Assembly (NCBI RefSeq): GCF_014202335.1
Contig: NZ_JACHGP010000008.1
Coordinates: forward strand, 186,001 to 250,000
DNA: 64,000 nt
Reading direction: 5' to 3'
Origin: Mycobacterium sp. AZCC_0083
GTDB lineage: Bacteria > Actinomycetota > Actinomycetes > Mycobacteriales > Mycobacteriaceae
Shown here: in pieces, positions 26,351 through 34,583 of the stretch
Layout: each line of letters starts with the position of its first letter
How positions within the stretch are numbered: the first letter of the stretch is position 1
Translations under genes and position numbers: made by a program
The notes under the pieces: generated by a model
Databases searched by the model: none
The model's input: only the letters and a program-made list of their open reading frames with translations
What the model was told of the DNA's origin: nothing

Positions 26351-26800
26351 CTAGGCGCAGCCGCTGCCGTATGAACCCGATACGGTGCCGTAAGGTCCGA
26401 TCCGCAAAGTGACGCCGAGGACGCAAGCTTCGAAGTTGAGGTTTTGGGTGAACCAGCTATAGAGGGGCCGAAGGAAACCGGGGATCAGGGCTAGCGGATA
26501 AAACTGGAAGACCGTGGTTTGGGTCGGGGGAGTCGGGTTGGGAGTACCGAACCACCACAACCCATTCTGCAAGATGTTGGGGGCTGGGCCGAGTACAAGG
26601 CTTGCGGAACTACTCGCGAATGGCGATACAGTCGCGCAGTCAACCGAATCGCTCGGGTCGCACACAGTCGAGCCGATGCCGACCATCGGTATGGGCGCGG
26701 CCGGTTTCGCATTAGCGACCGCCGCGGGCGTGAGGACAGCGGCGGCGGCGATCACACAGGCCGCAGTCCCGGTTTGAATTCTCGTACGGATCGCGGTCAT
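26351..26800 (-). CDS. Small secreted protein of unknown function
   Basis: 149 residues with a clear Sec signal peptide: basic start, hydrophobic core TAACVIAAAAVLTPAAV, and probable cleavage after AANA-K near residue 31. The mature part is rich in Pro, Ser, Phe and Trp. Four cysteines (CDPSDSVDC, FEACVLG, GSGCA) are likely to form two disulfides. I do not recognise a domain. It is preceded on the minus strand by the fourth copy of the shared locus element, which suggests co-regulation with the polysaccharide genes. Confidence 0.72.
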   Translation of the reverse strand: MTAIRTRIQTGTAACVIAAAAVLTPAAVANAKPAAPIPMVGIGSTVCDPSDSVDCATVSPFASSSASLVLGPAPNILQNGLWWFGTPNPTPPTQTTVFQFYPLALIPGFLRPLYSWFTQNLNFEACVLGVTLRIGPYGTVSGSYGSGCA

Positions 26801-26915
26801 CGTTCCCCCAGCCGTTCATCACCGGACCTGTCTGCTCGCCTCGCAGACCATGGGTCCAACCGTCGGTTCTCCGGCAGCCTGTATAGAGGAAGATTAGCGA
26901 TGAGCTGTGCCGCCG

Positions 26916-26939
26916 GAAACGGGTGATCCCCTATGGTTT
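26916..26939 (-). promoter_or_regulatory. Shared locus promoter element, copy 4 (diverged)
   Basis: On the minus strand it reads AACCATAGGGGATCACCCG then TTTCC and matches copy 1 at 20 of 24 bases. A candidate -10 (CTAATCT, 26892-26898) lies 21 bp downstream and the ATG of the secreted-protein gene is 116 bp away. It is more diverged than the others, so confidence is lower. Confidence 0.5.
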
Positions 26940-26985
26940 GTGACCTTCCGCCCCTATCGGTGCGGCGACCAGCGCCTGGGCAAGG

Positions 26986-29850
26986 TTACGGTGGCCCGAA
27001 GGTCCACCGAGGCCTAGTCTGCGTCTGCGCAAAGGTTGGTGGTGTCGGCTCCAGTGAAGGTGACCGTGTGGTCGTTTCGTTGCTTTGCTGGCCGACTACT
27101 CGCCCTAGTTCTGCTCGAGTGTGGATGTTCAGCTTGCGGTAGATGCGAGCCAAGGTGGCTTCGACGGTCTTGGGGCTGATGAACACCGCGGCGCCGATGT
27201 CTCGGTTGGTCAGCCCGGAGGCCGCCAGTTCTGCGACGCGTTCCTCTGAAGGAGTAAGCAACATAGTTCGGGCCGCGCTGACCGGTGTGCGTGCCAGTTC
27301 ATTGCGGGCCCGGTCTGCCCACAACGTTGTCTTCATTCCTTCGAACGCAACCAGCGCCTCTGTCAACGTCGTTGTGGCGGCGTCTCTTTGGCGCTGACGG
27401 CGTTGGAGTTGGCCGAGTAGTAGCTGAGTGCGGGCGCGTTCGAACGGCATGGGCAACCGATGATGTGCGGCCATCGCCTGCTGTGCCATGCGAGTCGCCG
27501 CCCCCACGTCCCCCTGGGCGGCCAACATCATGCTTCGGCAACGGGCGCCCATGGCCAGCATCCAGGCTCGGTCAAGCAGTGTGCCGTGATACACCAACGC
27601 ATCGATCATCGGTTCGGCGTCCTTGAGGCGACCGAGTGCGATCATGGCCTCGATCGCATCAGGCAGGAACGCTGCGTTGACGATTTCGATGCCTGGCAGC
27701 GTGCTGAACCGTGCCACCAGCGGCTGTAAGGTTGTCAGGGCATCGGCACTGTTGCCCAGCGAAACCTCGAGAAACCCCAAGCTCATAATTGCCTGATCTG
27801 CCAGCCGTGGTGAGCCGCACCGGCTGGCCTCCTCGATGGCAGCGCGTGCATGGGTGCGAGCTTCCTGCTCGCGTCCCGCGTATGCGGCGATGACCGCTCC
27901 GATGGCATCGGCGATGACGAAGGCGTGATCACCGCCGAGCTGTTCGGCCCGTTCCATCGCGTCCGCGGCGGTGTGTGCGGCTTCGGTGAAGGCTCCTCGC
28001 CAAACGTCAATCAATGTGCCGTGCAGATCGATGAACATCAGGTGGCCGTCCTCGCCGCGTTCGATGCAGCGGTTCCGAACAACGGACACTTGTGCTCGGG
28101 CTTCATCCAGTCGGCCGGTCCACGCGAGCACGAGTGCGTTAACAGTGCTGGCGTCGAGGGGATTTGGGACATCGGCGTCGGGGTCCTCGAGTTCAAGCGC
28201 GCGCTCTAGCCTCGGCTCGTCAACACCTTGCCCACACACGAAGTTGACCATCACCCACATAGCGCACGCCTGGCTGCTCAGGGCCGGCAGGTCGAGTTCA
28301 TCGGTCAGCTTCACCGCTTGGCTCGCATTGTCGAACGACATGTCGTACTCGGCGGTATTGAGCCGGGCAAACGACAACAGGATCAAGGTCTGCGCGAGCA
28401 GAGCGGGGTCGCTGTCGGCATCCTTCAGCGCACCGTGCAACATTTCGGCGGCCTGTGCAAAGCTGTTGCGGTACATGCACATTTCGGCAAGCAGGCCCAC
28501 CGCGGTAGCTCGCAGTGGACCGGGTTCCAGCGCTCGGATGAAGGGCTCCAGGAGCGCGCGAGCGTGTCCGTAGTTGCCCGCATGGAAGTGGTATCGGGAC
28601 GAGTGAATCCGGCGAAGCGGCGTGTTACCGCCGAGGCCGATCGCGAGGTCGACCAACTCGGCGGCCGCAGCCGAAGCACCCCGCGCCCGCGCGGCTTCCG
28701 CGGCAGTGTCTAGCGCCTCCAGGGTTGCCGGGTCCTCGCTAGTCGTGGCAAGCGCCAGGTGTCGGGCTTTGACCTCGGGCAGCGCCTCGACTTGGGCCAG
28801 CGCCCGATGCATCTTTCGGCGCCGCGACGGACGGGCATCGGTGTAGAGGCCTCGGGCAAGCAGCGGATGGGCGAAGCGCACCCGATTGCCTTCGATGCCG
28901 ACAATGCCTCCGCTCTCGGCCGTTTCGAGGAGTACGCCGGCTTCGGTAGCGGTCAAACCTATGGCCTGGGCCAGCAGGTCCACAGTCGGATCGGTGACGC
29001 AAGCCGCGGCCAGCAGCACGTCTCGAACGTCGTCGTCGATATCGCCGATCCGGGAACGCACCATGTCAGCCAGCGTGCGAGGCAGCTCCCGCTCGGCGGT
29101 CGGTGATGGTTCATCCACCACACGCGCCAGCTCCAGTGCATAGAACGGATTGCCCTGGGAGAGCTCGGCGATGCGCACCATCATCGGGCGCGGAAGCGAG
29201 CTACCCAACCGGCCCGAAACGAGCGCATGGAGCCCGCCCACGCTCAAGGGGCCCAAACGGATACGACCGATGTCATTCTTGGTGCCCACACGCAGCCAGG
29301 TCCTCGCGGACGGGCACGCTGGTTCGAGGCGCTCGGTGACGAGCACCCCCACCCGTCCCTTGAACCGGCGAGCCGCAAAGGCGACTACCGCTCTGCTAGA
29401 CGCGTCGAGCCATTGGAGATCGTCGATTGCCAGTAGCACGGGTGCATCCGTGGCGAGCATCTCCACAATCGCCAAGAAGGCGGCCGCCACCGTCCGTCGA
29501 TCGGTTTCGGGACCCTCGTCGCCGCTGCGCAGGAGCACTCTGTCGATCGCGACCCGCTGCAAGTCCGGTAACCGGACGAAGTTGGATGACTCGACGTCGC
29601 TCAGCAGGTCCGCCACCGCCGCGTAGCCCATCGCCGATTCGGCCTGTCCCGCCTGCGCCGATAGCACGCGATACCCGCGCTCGCGCGCCTGCTCCGCGGC
29701 GGCGGACCATAGGGTCGTCTTGCCGATGCCGGCCTCACCCTCGATGGTGAGGCCCGATGGGCGCACGCAGACTGACATCAAAAAATCGGCTAGCACGCCC
29801 AATTCCGCCGTGCGGCATACCACCTGTTGAGACACAGCCCATCGTCGCAT
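26986..29850 (-). CDS. Large ATP-binding LuxR-family transcriptional regulator (LAL/MalT-like)
   Basis: 954 residues. The N-terminal AAA/NACHT-like ATPase has Walker A GEAGIGKTT (residues 38-46) and Walker B VLLAIDDLQWLD. A long TPR-like helical middle follows (about 380-850). The LuxR-type HTH begins LTPSEERVAELAASGLTNRDIG and contains PKTVEATLARIYRKLNIHTRAELG, close to the C-terminus. These regulators bind ATP and an inducer and activate transcription. It borders the polysaccharide locus and the nearest leftward gene carries the shared element, so it is a candidate regulator of that element; this is inference only. Confidence 0.9.
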   Translation of the reverse strand: MRRWAVSQQVVCRTAELGVLADFLMSVCVRPSGLTIEGEAGIGKTTLWSAAAEQARERGYRVLSAQAGQAESAMGYAAVADLLSDVESSNFVRLPDLQRVAIDRVLLRSGDEGPETDRRTVAAAFLAIVEMLATDAPVLLAIDDLQWLDASSRAVVAFAARRFKGRVGVLVTERLEPACPSARTWLRVGTKNDIGRIRLGPLSVGGLHALVSGRLGSSLPRPMMVRIAELSQGNPFYALELARVVDEPSPTAERELPRTLADMVRSRIGDIDDDVRDVLLAAACVTDPTVDLLAQAIGLTATEAGVLLETAESGGIVGIEGNRVRFAHPLLARGLYTDARPSRRRKMHRALAQVEALPEVKARHLALATTSEDPATLEALDTAAEAARARGASAAAAELVDLAIGLGGNTPLRRIHSSRYHFHAGNYGHARALLEPFIRALEPGPLRATAVGLLAEMCMYRNSFAQAAEMLHGALKDADSDPALLAQTLILLSFARLNTAEYDMSFDNASQAVKLTDELDLPALSSQACAMWVMVNFVCGQGVDEPRLERALELEDPDADVPNPLDASTVNALVLAWTGRLDEARAQVSVVRNRCIERGEDGHLMFIDLHGTLIDVWRGAFTEAAHTAADAMERAEQLGGDHAFVIADAIGAVIAAYAGREQEARTHARAAIEEASRCGSPRLADQAIMSLGFLEVSLGNSADALTTLQPLVARFSTLPGIEIVNAAFLPDAIEAMIALGRLKDAEPMIDALVYHGTLLDRAWMLAMGARCRSMMLAAQGDVGAATRMAQQAMAAHHRLPMPFERARTQLLLGQLQRRQRQRDAATTTLTEALVAFEGMKTTLWADRARNELARTPVSAARTMLLTPSEERVAELAASGLTNRDIGAAVFISPKTVEATLARIYRKLNIHTRAELGRVVGQQSNETTTRSPSLEPTPPTFAQTQTRPRWTFGPP

Positions 29851-29992
29851 TTAATACAGCGATTTGACAGCAAAATGTGACCGGTCAGTTATCTGCGCTC
29901 TTAGAGAGTTCTGCTCGCGGTCAACAGTTGTACCCTCTCATGCTATTATGGCAAACGCATTGAGACGATATCGTATCGAACTAGCGAATTAG

Positions 29993-30063
29993 ATTGCCGC
30001 CATATGTAAAATTGGTCGCTCCACCCGTCTCATGCGTTGTTGTATCGCCAAATTTGCCGCTTT
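29993..30063 (+). repeat. Degenerate direct repeat, copy 1
   Basis: Shares CATATG, AAA, GGT, TCTC and TGTTGTA-CGCC landmarks in the same order and spacing with 30189-30256, roughly three quarters identical by eye with one or two gaps. Confidence 0.5.
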
Positions 30064-30188
30064 TACTGCGACTAGTCGAGTGTACGGTCTTGGCCGCTCA
30101 ACGGATCGACTCATTGCTGGTATCCAATCCAGCGCAATTCTAGCAAAATCGCTGAGGCGCTCAGTACATCGAGCAAGCAAATTGCTTT

Positions 30189-30256
30189 GCTGTCATATGC
30201 AAATCGGTGGCACGACCATCTCTTACGATGTTGTAACGCCACGTTTACGGCTTCGA
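30189..30256 (+). repeat. Degenerate direct repeat, copy 2
   Basis: Second copy of the repeat at 29993-30063. The distance between copies is about 196 bp. The intervening DNA shows no obvious coding sequence. Confidence 0.5.
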
Positions 30257-30571
30257 CATTGTCGTGCGCGGCGAGCAGTTTGCTGCACCCTCCCGTCACG
30301 CCGTAGGCGATGACGTAACCAATTCCGGCGGGTGCAGCGAATAAACTCGTAGTCACCGACAGGGCAGTTGTGGTCGGTATTTCGAGCTTCCTAGATAAAT
30401 CAACTCACGCGCCATCATTGCTTCGATACAATCGGCAAACGATAGAGTACGTCCCCCATGCATCCCTACTGGTGTCCTGGCTCAACCATCGCGGGCACTG
30501 CCACTGCGGATGGGAAGGAGGGCGTCGCTGGCCGCGGAAGCGCCGTGTTGGATGTTCTGGACCACTGCGCC

Positions 30572-30594
30572 GAGACGGGTCACATACCCGTCTC
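30572..30594. terminator. Perfect hairpin, possible terminator or sRNA stem
   Basis: Arms GAGACGGGT and ACCCGTCTC flank a CACAT loop. No T-run follows on either strand. It could terminate leftward transcription from the ECF gene or be part of a small RNA. Confidence 0.45.
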
Positions 30595-30827
30595 TCTACC
30601 GTTCCAAAGTCGTCACCACTCTTCGGTGGCGGGTCAAACCTCGGTGAGGTCTAATTGACGTAACTGTCAACTCAGGGAGGGGACTCGCTACCAAGTCCGC
30701 GAGACAGCGCGGAGCCGCGGCAGGCGCCTATTGGAGGCGATTGACCACCTGTCACGGCAAAAGGTCCCTCGCGGTGAAACACGGAAGGGAACCGAATAAT
30801 GCCCGCCCGCGTCGAGCAGGACCCGGG

Positions 30828-32048
30828 TCAATTCCGTTCACACTCCGCCAACCGCCGCGCCAAGAACTCACGCGCCGGCGCGGAACCGTTGTGGTTCAAC
30901 GCGATCCGGTACCACTGCGCTGCCTCGGGCAGACGCCCGGAGCGGCGAAGGAGATCGGCTCGGATCGTGGCGACTGTGCCCGACCGCGCCAGCCGTGGAT
31001 CGTCGGCAACGTCGTCCAGCGCCGACAGCCCGGCTTCGAAGCCATCGCGGAACCCGACGGCCAGCGCGCGATTGGCCCGCGCGACCGGAGAGTCGGCGAT
31101 CGCGATGAGTCGGTCGTAGGCGGTGCAAATGGTGACCCAGTCGGTCTGCTCCCAACTCGGTGCCGTCGCATGCAGCGCGGCGATCACGGCCTGCGGCAGG
31201 TACGGACCGCCCGCGCCCGCCGCCAACCGCAACCGGTCGAGGCCACGCGTGACCCGACCGCGATCCCACCGAGTGCGATCCTGCTCGTCGAGCGGTACCA
31301 GGGCGCCGTCCGCGTCGACCCGCGTGGCCCGGCGTGAATCGTGCAGCAGCACCAGCGCTGCCAACGCGCGCCCGTCCAGCGACTCGGGCATCAACGAACA
31401 CAGCTCACCCGCGAGCCGGACACCCTCGCCGCACAACTCGTCCCGGATCGCAGAAGGCCCCGCAGTCGACCAGTAGCCCTCGGTGAACACCGAGTAGATG
31501 CACGCGAGCACGTGCGGTGTCCGCTCCGGCAGCAGCTCGGCGGGAGGCACCCGCAGCGGGATGTTCGCGCCGCGGATCTTGTTCTTGGCCCGCGTGATTC
31601 GCTGCCCGATCGCGGTCTCGGACTGCAGCAGCGCCCTCGCGATCTCGGCGACCGTGAGTCCAGAGATCAGCCGCAGGGTGAGTGCCAACTGCGACGAGCG
31701 GTCCAAGGCCGGATGCGCGCAGGTGAACATCATCCGCAACTCGTCGTCGCGCACCGGATGCACTGCGACTCCTTCGATGTGGGCCCAACTGTTCTCGGCC
31801 ACCGCGGCCAGCTCCCTTCCCGGCCGGACCGATTCACGGCGCAGGCGATCCAGGGCACGGTTGCGCGCCACGGTAACGACCCATCCGCCCGCGTTGCCGG
31901 GCACGCCGTCGCGGGGCCACGACCGCAACGCTTCTGCGAACGCTTCCTGGACGGCGTCCTCGGCGACGGTGAGGTCGCCTGACCATCGGGCCAGCGCCGC
32001 TACCGCGGGACCCCACTCGCGTCGAAAGACGCCGTCCAGGTTGGTCAT
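30828..32048 (-). CDS. ECF sigma factor of the ECF42 type (sigma2-sigma4 plus TPR-like C-terminal extension)
   Basis: 406 residues. Sigma-2 (about 10-75) has AEDAVQEAFAEALRSWP and VARNRALDRLRR. Sigma-4 (about 120-165) has LISGLTVAEIARALLQSETAIGQRI. The C-terminal 230 residues form the DUF6596/TPR-like extension with EGYWS, characteristic of ECF42 sigma factors. These lack a classical membrane anti-sigma factor and are encoded beside DGPF/YCII proteins. Exactly this partner lies 10 bp upstream (32059-32763), in the same direction. The C-terminal extension is known to be needed for ECF42 activity. The target promoters are not evident. Confidence 0.92.
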   Translation of the reverse strand: MTNLDGVFRREWGPAVAALARWSGDLTVAEDAVQEAFAEALRSWPRDGVPGNAGGWVVTVARNRALDRLRRESVRPGRELAAVAENSWAHIEGVAVHPVRDDELRMMFTCAHPALDRSSQLALTLRLISGLTVAEIARALLQSETAIGQRITRAKNKIRGANIPLRVPPAELLPERTPHVLACIYSVFTEGYWSTAGPSAIRDELCGEGVRLAGELCSLMPESLDGRALAALVLLHDSRRATRVDADGALVPLDEQDRTRWDRGRVTRGLDRLRLAAGAGGPYLPQAVIAALHATAPSWEQTDWVTICTAYDRLIAIADSPVARANRALAVGFRDGFEAGLSALDDVADDPRLARSGTVATIRADLLRRSGRLPEAAQWYRIALNHNGSAPAREFLARRLAECERN

Positions 32049-32058
32049 TCAGCGGTGG

Positions 32059-32763
32059 TTACAGCCCGGAGACGCCGGCCAGCTGGCGCACCTCTACCGT
32101 GGTGGCCGGGATCATCGAGGCGACCTTGACGGCCTCGTCTTGGTCCGTCGCGGACAGGATGTAGAAGCCGTTGGCCACCTCGGCACCCTCGACATACGGG
32201 CCATCGGTGAAGATCGTCTTACCGTCGCGCACCCGCACCGTCGTCGCCATCGCGGGTGGTTGTAGCGCCGCACCGGCCTTGTTGTGAGCGGCTGCGGCGG
32301 CGCCGAACTCGCCGTGCGCGGCGATGCCTACCTCCCATTGCGCCGATCCGGGCGTCACGACCTTGTCGGCCGGCTCGAGCAGCAGCGCCAGCCAGTTGGT
32401 GCCGTCCAACGGCTTTTCGGGCTGATTCCACATGACCGTCGGCCACACCTCGATCGCACCGTACTTGGCCGCGGGGATTTCGCGTGCCAAGGCCAGGGCA
32501 TCGTCGAGGTTCTCGGCCTCGAACACGTAGTAGCCGCCTGCGACCTCCGCGCTCTCGGCGAACGGGCCATCGGTGACGCTCGGGCTGTCCGGGCCGCCGG
32601 TGATCCGCACGCCGGTCGCCGACGGCAGCAGTGCGTCGCCGGCTCGGATCGCGGACGCGGCGCTGGTGTGGAACGCCTGGTAGGCGGCCATCTCGTCGGA
32701 GGCCTCCTGGTCGGCGTCGTAGCGGTGATCTTCAGGGGTGAGCAGCAGCGCGAAGTAGTGCAT
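32059..32763 (-). CDS. Tandem DGPF (YCII-related) protein, partner of the ECF42 sigma factor
   Basis: 234 residues made of two homologous halves. The first has SVTDGPFAESAEVAGGYYVF and the second IFTDGPYVEGAEVANGFYIL, each followed by an ALALA/VKVAS helix and an IPA-type strand. A single DGPF domain is about 110-120 residues, so this is an internal duplication. DGPF proteins are genetically linked to ECF sigma factors but their biochemical role is unclear. First gene of the DGPF-ECF unit and divergent from the PE-PPE gene at 32919. Confidence 0.9.
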   Translation of the reverse strand: MHYFALLLTPEDHRYDADQEASDEMAAYQAFHTSAASAIRAGDALLPSATGVRITGGPDSPSVTDGPFAESAEVAGGYYVFEAENLDDALALAREIPAAKYGAIEVWPTVMWNQPEKPLDGTNWLALLLEPADKVVTPGSAQWEVGIAAHGEFGAAAAAHNKAGAALQPPAMATTVRVRDGKTIFTDGPYVEGAEVANGFYILSATDQDEAVKVASMIPATTVEVRQLAGVSGL

Positions 32764-32910
32764 TGGGATACCTCCGGGTAGTGAGCGGAACCCTGCGTCC
32801 CACTCTCTACCGGTTCGACGAACGGCACCGCGCGAATCCGACAGCCGTCGGCAGATTCTTTGGCGACGAGTTCACAGTTCCGCCGTCGTGGTGTGGCTCC
32901 TCGTGTGATC

Positions 32911-32928
32911 TTTTACGTATGCGTAAAA
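32911..32928. promoter_or_regulatory. Inverted repeat spanning the start codon of the PE-PPE-domain gene
   Basis: Perfect 7-bp arms TTTTACG (32911-32917) and CGTAAAA (32922-32928). The ATG at 32919 falls between the arms. It could be an operator or an mRNA hairpin that masks the start codon. No good ribosome-binding site precedes the ATG. Confidence 0.45.
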
Positions 32929-34553
32929 CCGCAAGGGCGATCGCCGTCATCGTCGTTTCACTGATCGCATCGGTGGCCCTCGCCGTCGCATCGGCGTTCA
33001 CCGCCGCGTTCGCCTTCGGTGCCACCGCGCTGATCGTGCCCGGCACCGGTACGCCAGACGCCACCCACGTCGCTCAGTACATGGAGAACGCGCGGGACTA
33101 CTACATGGGTGGGACGGCGTGCGCCAACGGTGGCTGCACCGACGCCGATCTGCACAGCGTCGTCTACCCCGCGTCGTTCTATCCGCTGTCGTTCATCCCC
33201 GGTTGGTGCGACACCAACTGCCAGAAGTGGGACGTCTCGGTTCAGCAGGGCGTCGACGATCTGAACCAGAAGCTGTTGACCGCATTGGCCGACCCCACTG
33301 AGCACGTCGTCATCTTCGGCTACTCGCAGGGCGGTGCCGTCGTCTCCAACGAGCTGCGTGCGCTCAGTGGCACGCTCACCGCGGAGCAGAAGGCGCGGAT
33401 CGAGATGGTCCAGATCGGCAGCATCGACAACCCCGTTGGTGGGTTGTGGACGCTGCTCGGATTCCTCGGCCACGTCCCGTTCCTTGATGTGACGACGGGT
33501 CTCCCGACACCGATCGACACCGGAATTCCGTTCACCTCCATCGTCTTTCAGTACGACGGTGTCAGCAATTCGCCGATCGCGTGGGGCAATCTCCTCGCGG
33601 TCGCCAATGCGTTCGCCGGGTTCGCCGAGATTCACGGAACGTATCTCGACCCGAATCAGAACGGCGACTTCACCGGTCTGCCCGACGGCTACACGCCGGC
33701 CGAACTGCAGGCCGCGTTGAACGATCCGGCGAACATCAAGTTCGACGCGAAGGGCAACAAGTACGTCACGGTGCCGACCAAGGTGCTGCCGCTCGCGTCG
33801 CTCATCCTCGGCGTGGCCGCCCAGACGGGGACGACCCAGCTCGTCAAGCCCTTCGTCGATCTGCTGTCTCCGTTGGCCCGAGTGATCATCGACCTCGCCT
33901 ACGATCCGAATGCGAATCCGGGGGTGCCGAGGTGGCTGTCCATCCTGCCCATCGCCTACATCCCCAATCCGATCAAGCTGGCCTTCGATCTGGCATCGGC
34001 GACCGGGCAGGGCATCCAGGCCTTCCTCAACGACCTCGGATTCGGCGGATTCGTTGCCCCGGCCGCACCCGCGCCTGCACCGTTGACGACCTCGACGTTG
34101 GCCGCCCGCACGATCGGGCCTGCGGCGGATGCCCCGGAGGCCGACGCATCGGCGAGCCTGGCGAGCGTGACCGAGTTGGCGTCGGCGAAGAAGTCGACGC
34201 CTGCCGAGAACAAGACCGCCGAGCCTGAGACCGCGGCGGTCGACGTCACGGATGCTGTCCCGGCCAAGGGCACGGAAGTCGCGACTCCTGCCACGGAGCC
34301 CGCGTCGACCGAGACGACGCCGGTCGAGTCGACTACGCCGGTGGAGACGACCACACCGGTGGAGACCACGAAGCCGGTGGAGACGACCAAGCCCGAGGAG
34401 ACCACGAAGCCGGTGGAGACGACGAAGCCGTCAGACACCAAGCCCGACGAGACGACGAAGCCGTCTGACACCAAGCCCTCGGACACCTCAGGGGCGGACA
34501 AGAAAGACGACAAGAAGGATTCGAGCGACGCCGGTACGAAGGCCGCCGCCTAG
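32919..34553 (+). CDS. Secreted PE-PPE-domain alpha/beta-hydrolase with Thr/Pro/Glu repeat tail
   Basis: 544 residues from the ATG at 32919, where a signal-anchor starts: MRKTARAIAVIVVSLIASVA and further Ala-rich hydrophobic residues. The upstream 52 codons are rejected. The PE-PPE domain (about 40-290) has GATALIVPGTGTPD at its start and the nucleophile elbow GYSQGGAV. It lacks PE or PPE N-terminal domains. Related mycobacterial proteins are serine esterases/acyltransferases acting in the envelope. From about residue 370 the chain becomes Ala/Thr/Pro-rich. It ends in tandem TTPVET/TTKPVE/KPSDT repeats and a Lys/Asp tail, a likely wall-spanning, disordered segment. Confidence 0.88.
   Translation: MRKTARAIAVIVVSLIASVALAVASAFTAAFAFGATALIVPGTGTPDATHVAQYMENARDYYMGGTACANGGCTDADLHSVVYPASFYPLSFIPGWCDTNCQKWDVSVQQGVDDLNQKLLTALADPTEHVVIFGYSQGGAVVSNELRALSGTLTAEQKARIEMVQIGSIDNPVGGLWTLLGFLGHVPFLDVTTGLPTPIDTGIPFTSIVFQYDGVSNSPIAWGNLLAVANAFAGFAEIHGTYLDPNQNGDFTGLPDGYTPAELQAALNDPANIKFDAKGNKYVTVPTKVLPLASLILGVAAQTGTTQLVKPFVDLLSPLARVIIDLAYDPNANPGVPRWLSILPIAYIPNPIKLAFDLASATGQGIQAFLNDLGFGGFVAPAAPAPAPLTTSTLAARTIGPAADAPEADASASLASVTELASAKKSTPAENKTAEPETAAVDVTDAVPAKGTEVATPATEPASTETTPVESTTPVETTTPVETTKPVETTKPEETTKPVETTKPSDTKPDETTKPSDTKPSDTSGADKKDDKKDSSDAGTKAAA
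34311..34490 (+). repeat. Tandem short repeats encoding TTPVET/TTKPxET/KPSDT
   Basis: Imperfect 15-18 bp units, rich in gagacgacc and aagccg words, repeated about ten times inside the 3' end of the PE-PPE-domain gene. Such arrays can change length by slippage. Confidence 0.75.
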
Positions 34554-34560
34554 GAGTTGC

Positions 34561-34583
34561 GGCGCCGTCTAGACCGCGGCGCC
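34561..34583. terminator. Bidirectional hairpin between convergent genes
   Basis: Arms GGCGCCG (34561-34567) and CGGCGCC (34577-34583) with a 9-nt loop, at the junction of the rightward hydrolase gene and the leftward methyltransferase gene. No T-run is present. It overlaps the last codons of the latter. Confidence 0.5.

Larger units (their letters stand above)
29851..30827. other. Structured intergenic region with degenerate internal duplication
   Basis: 977 bp upstream of the LuxR gene and downstream of the ECF gene, unusually A/T-rich up to about 30450. It holds a degenerate 70-bp direct repeat (29993-30063 and 30189-30256), a perfect 9-bp hairpin (30572-30594) and smaller hairpins near 30615-30655. 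The short frames do not look like known proteins, though weakly similar peptides can be read on the minus strand of both repeat copies. The LuxR promoter should lie near 29860-29960. Confidence 0.5.
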
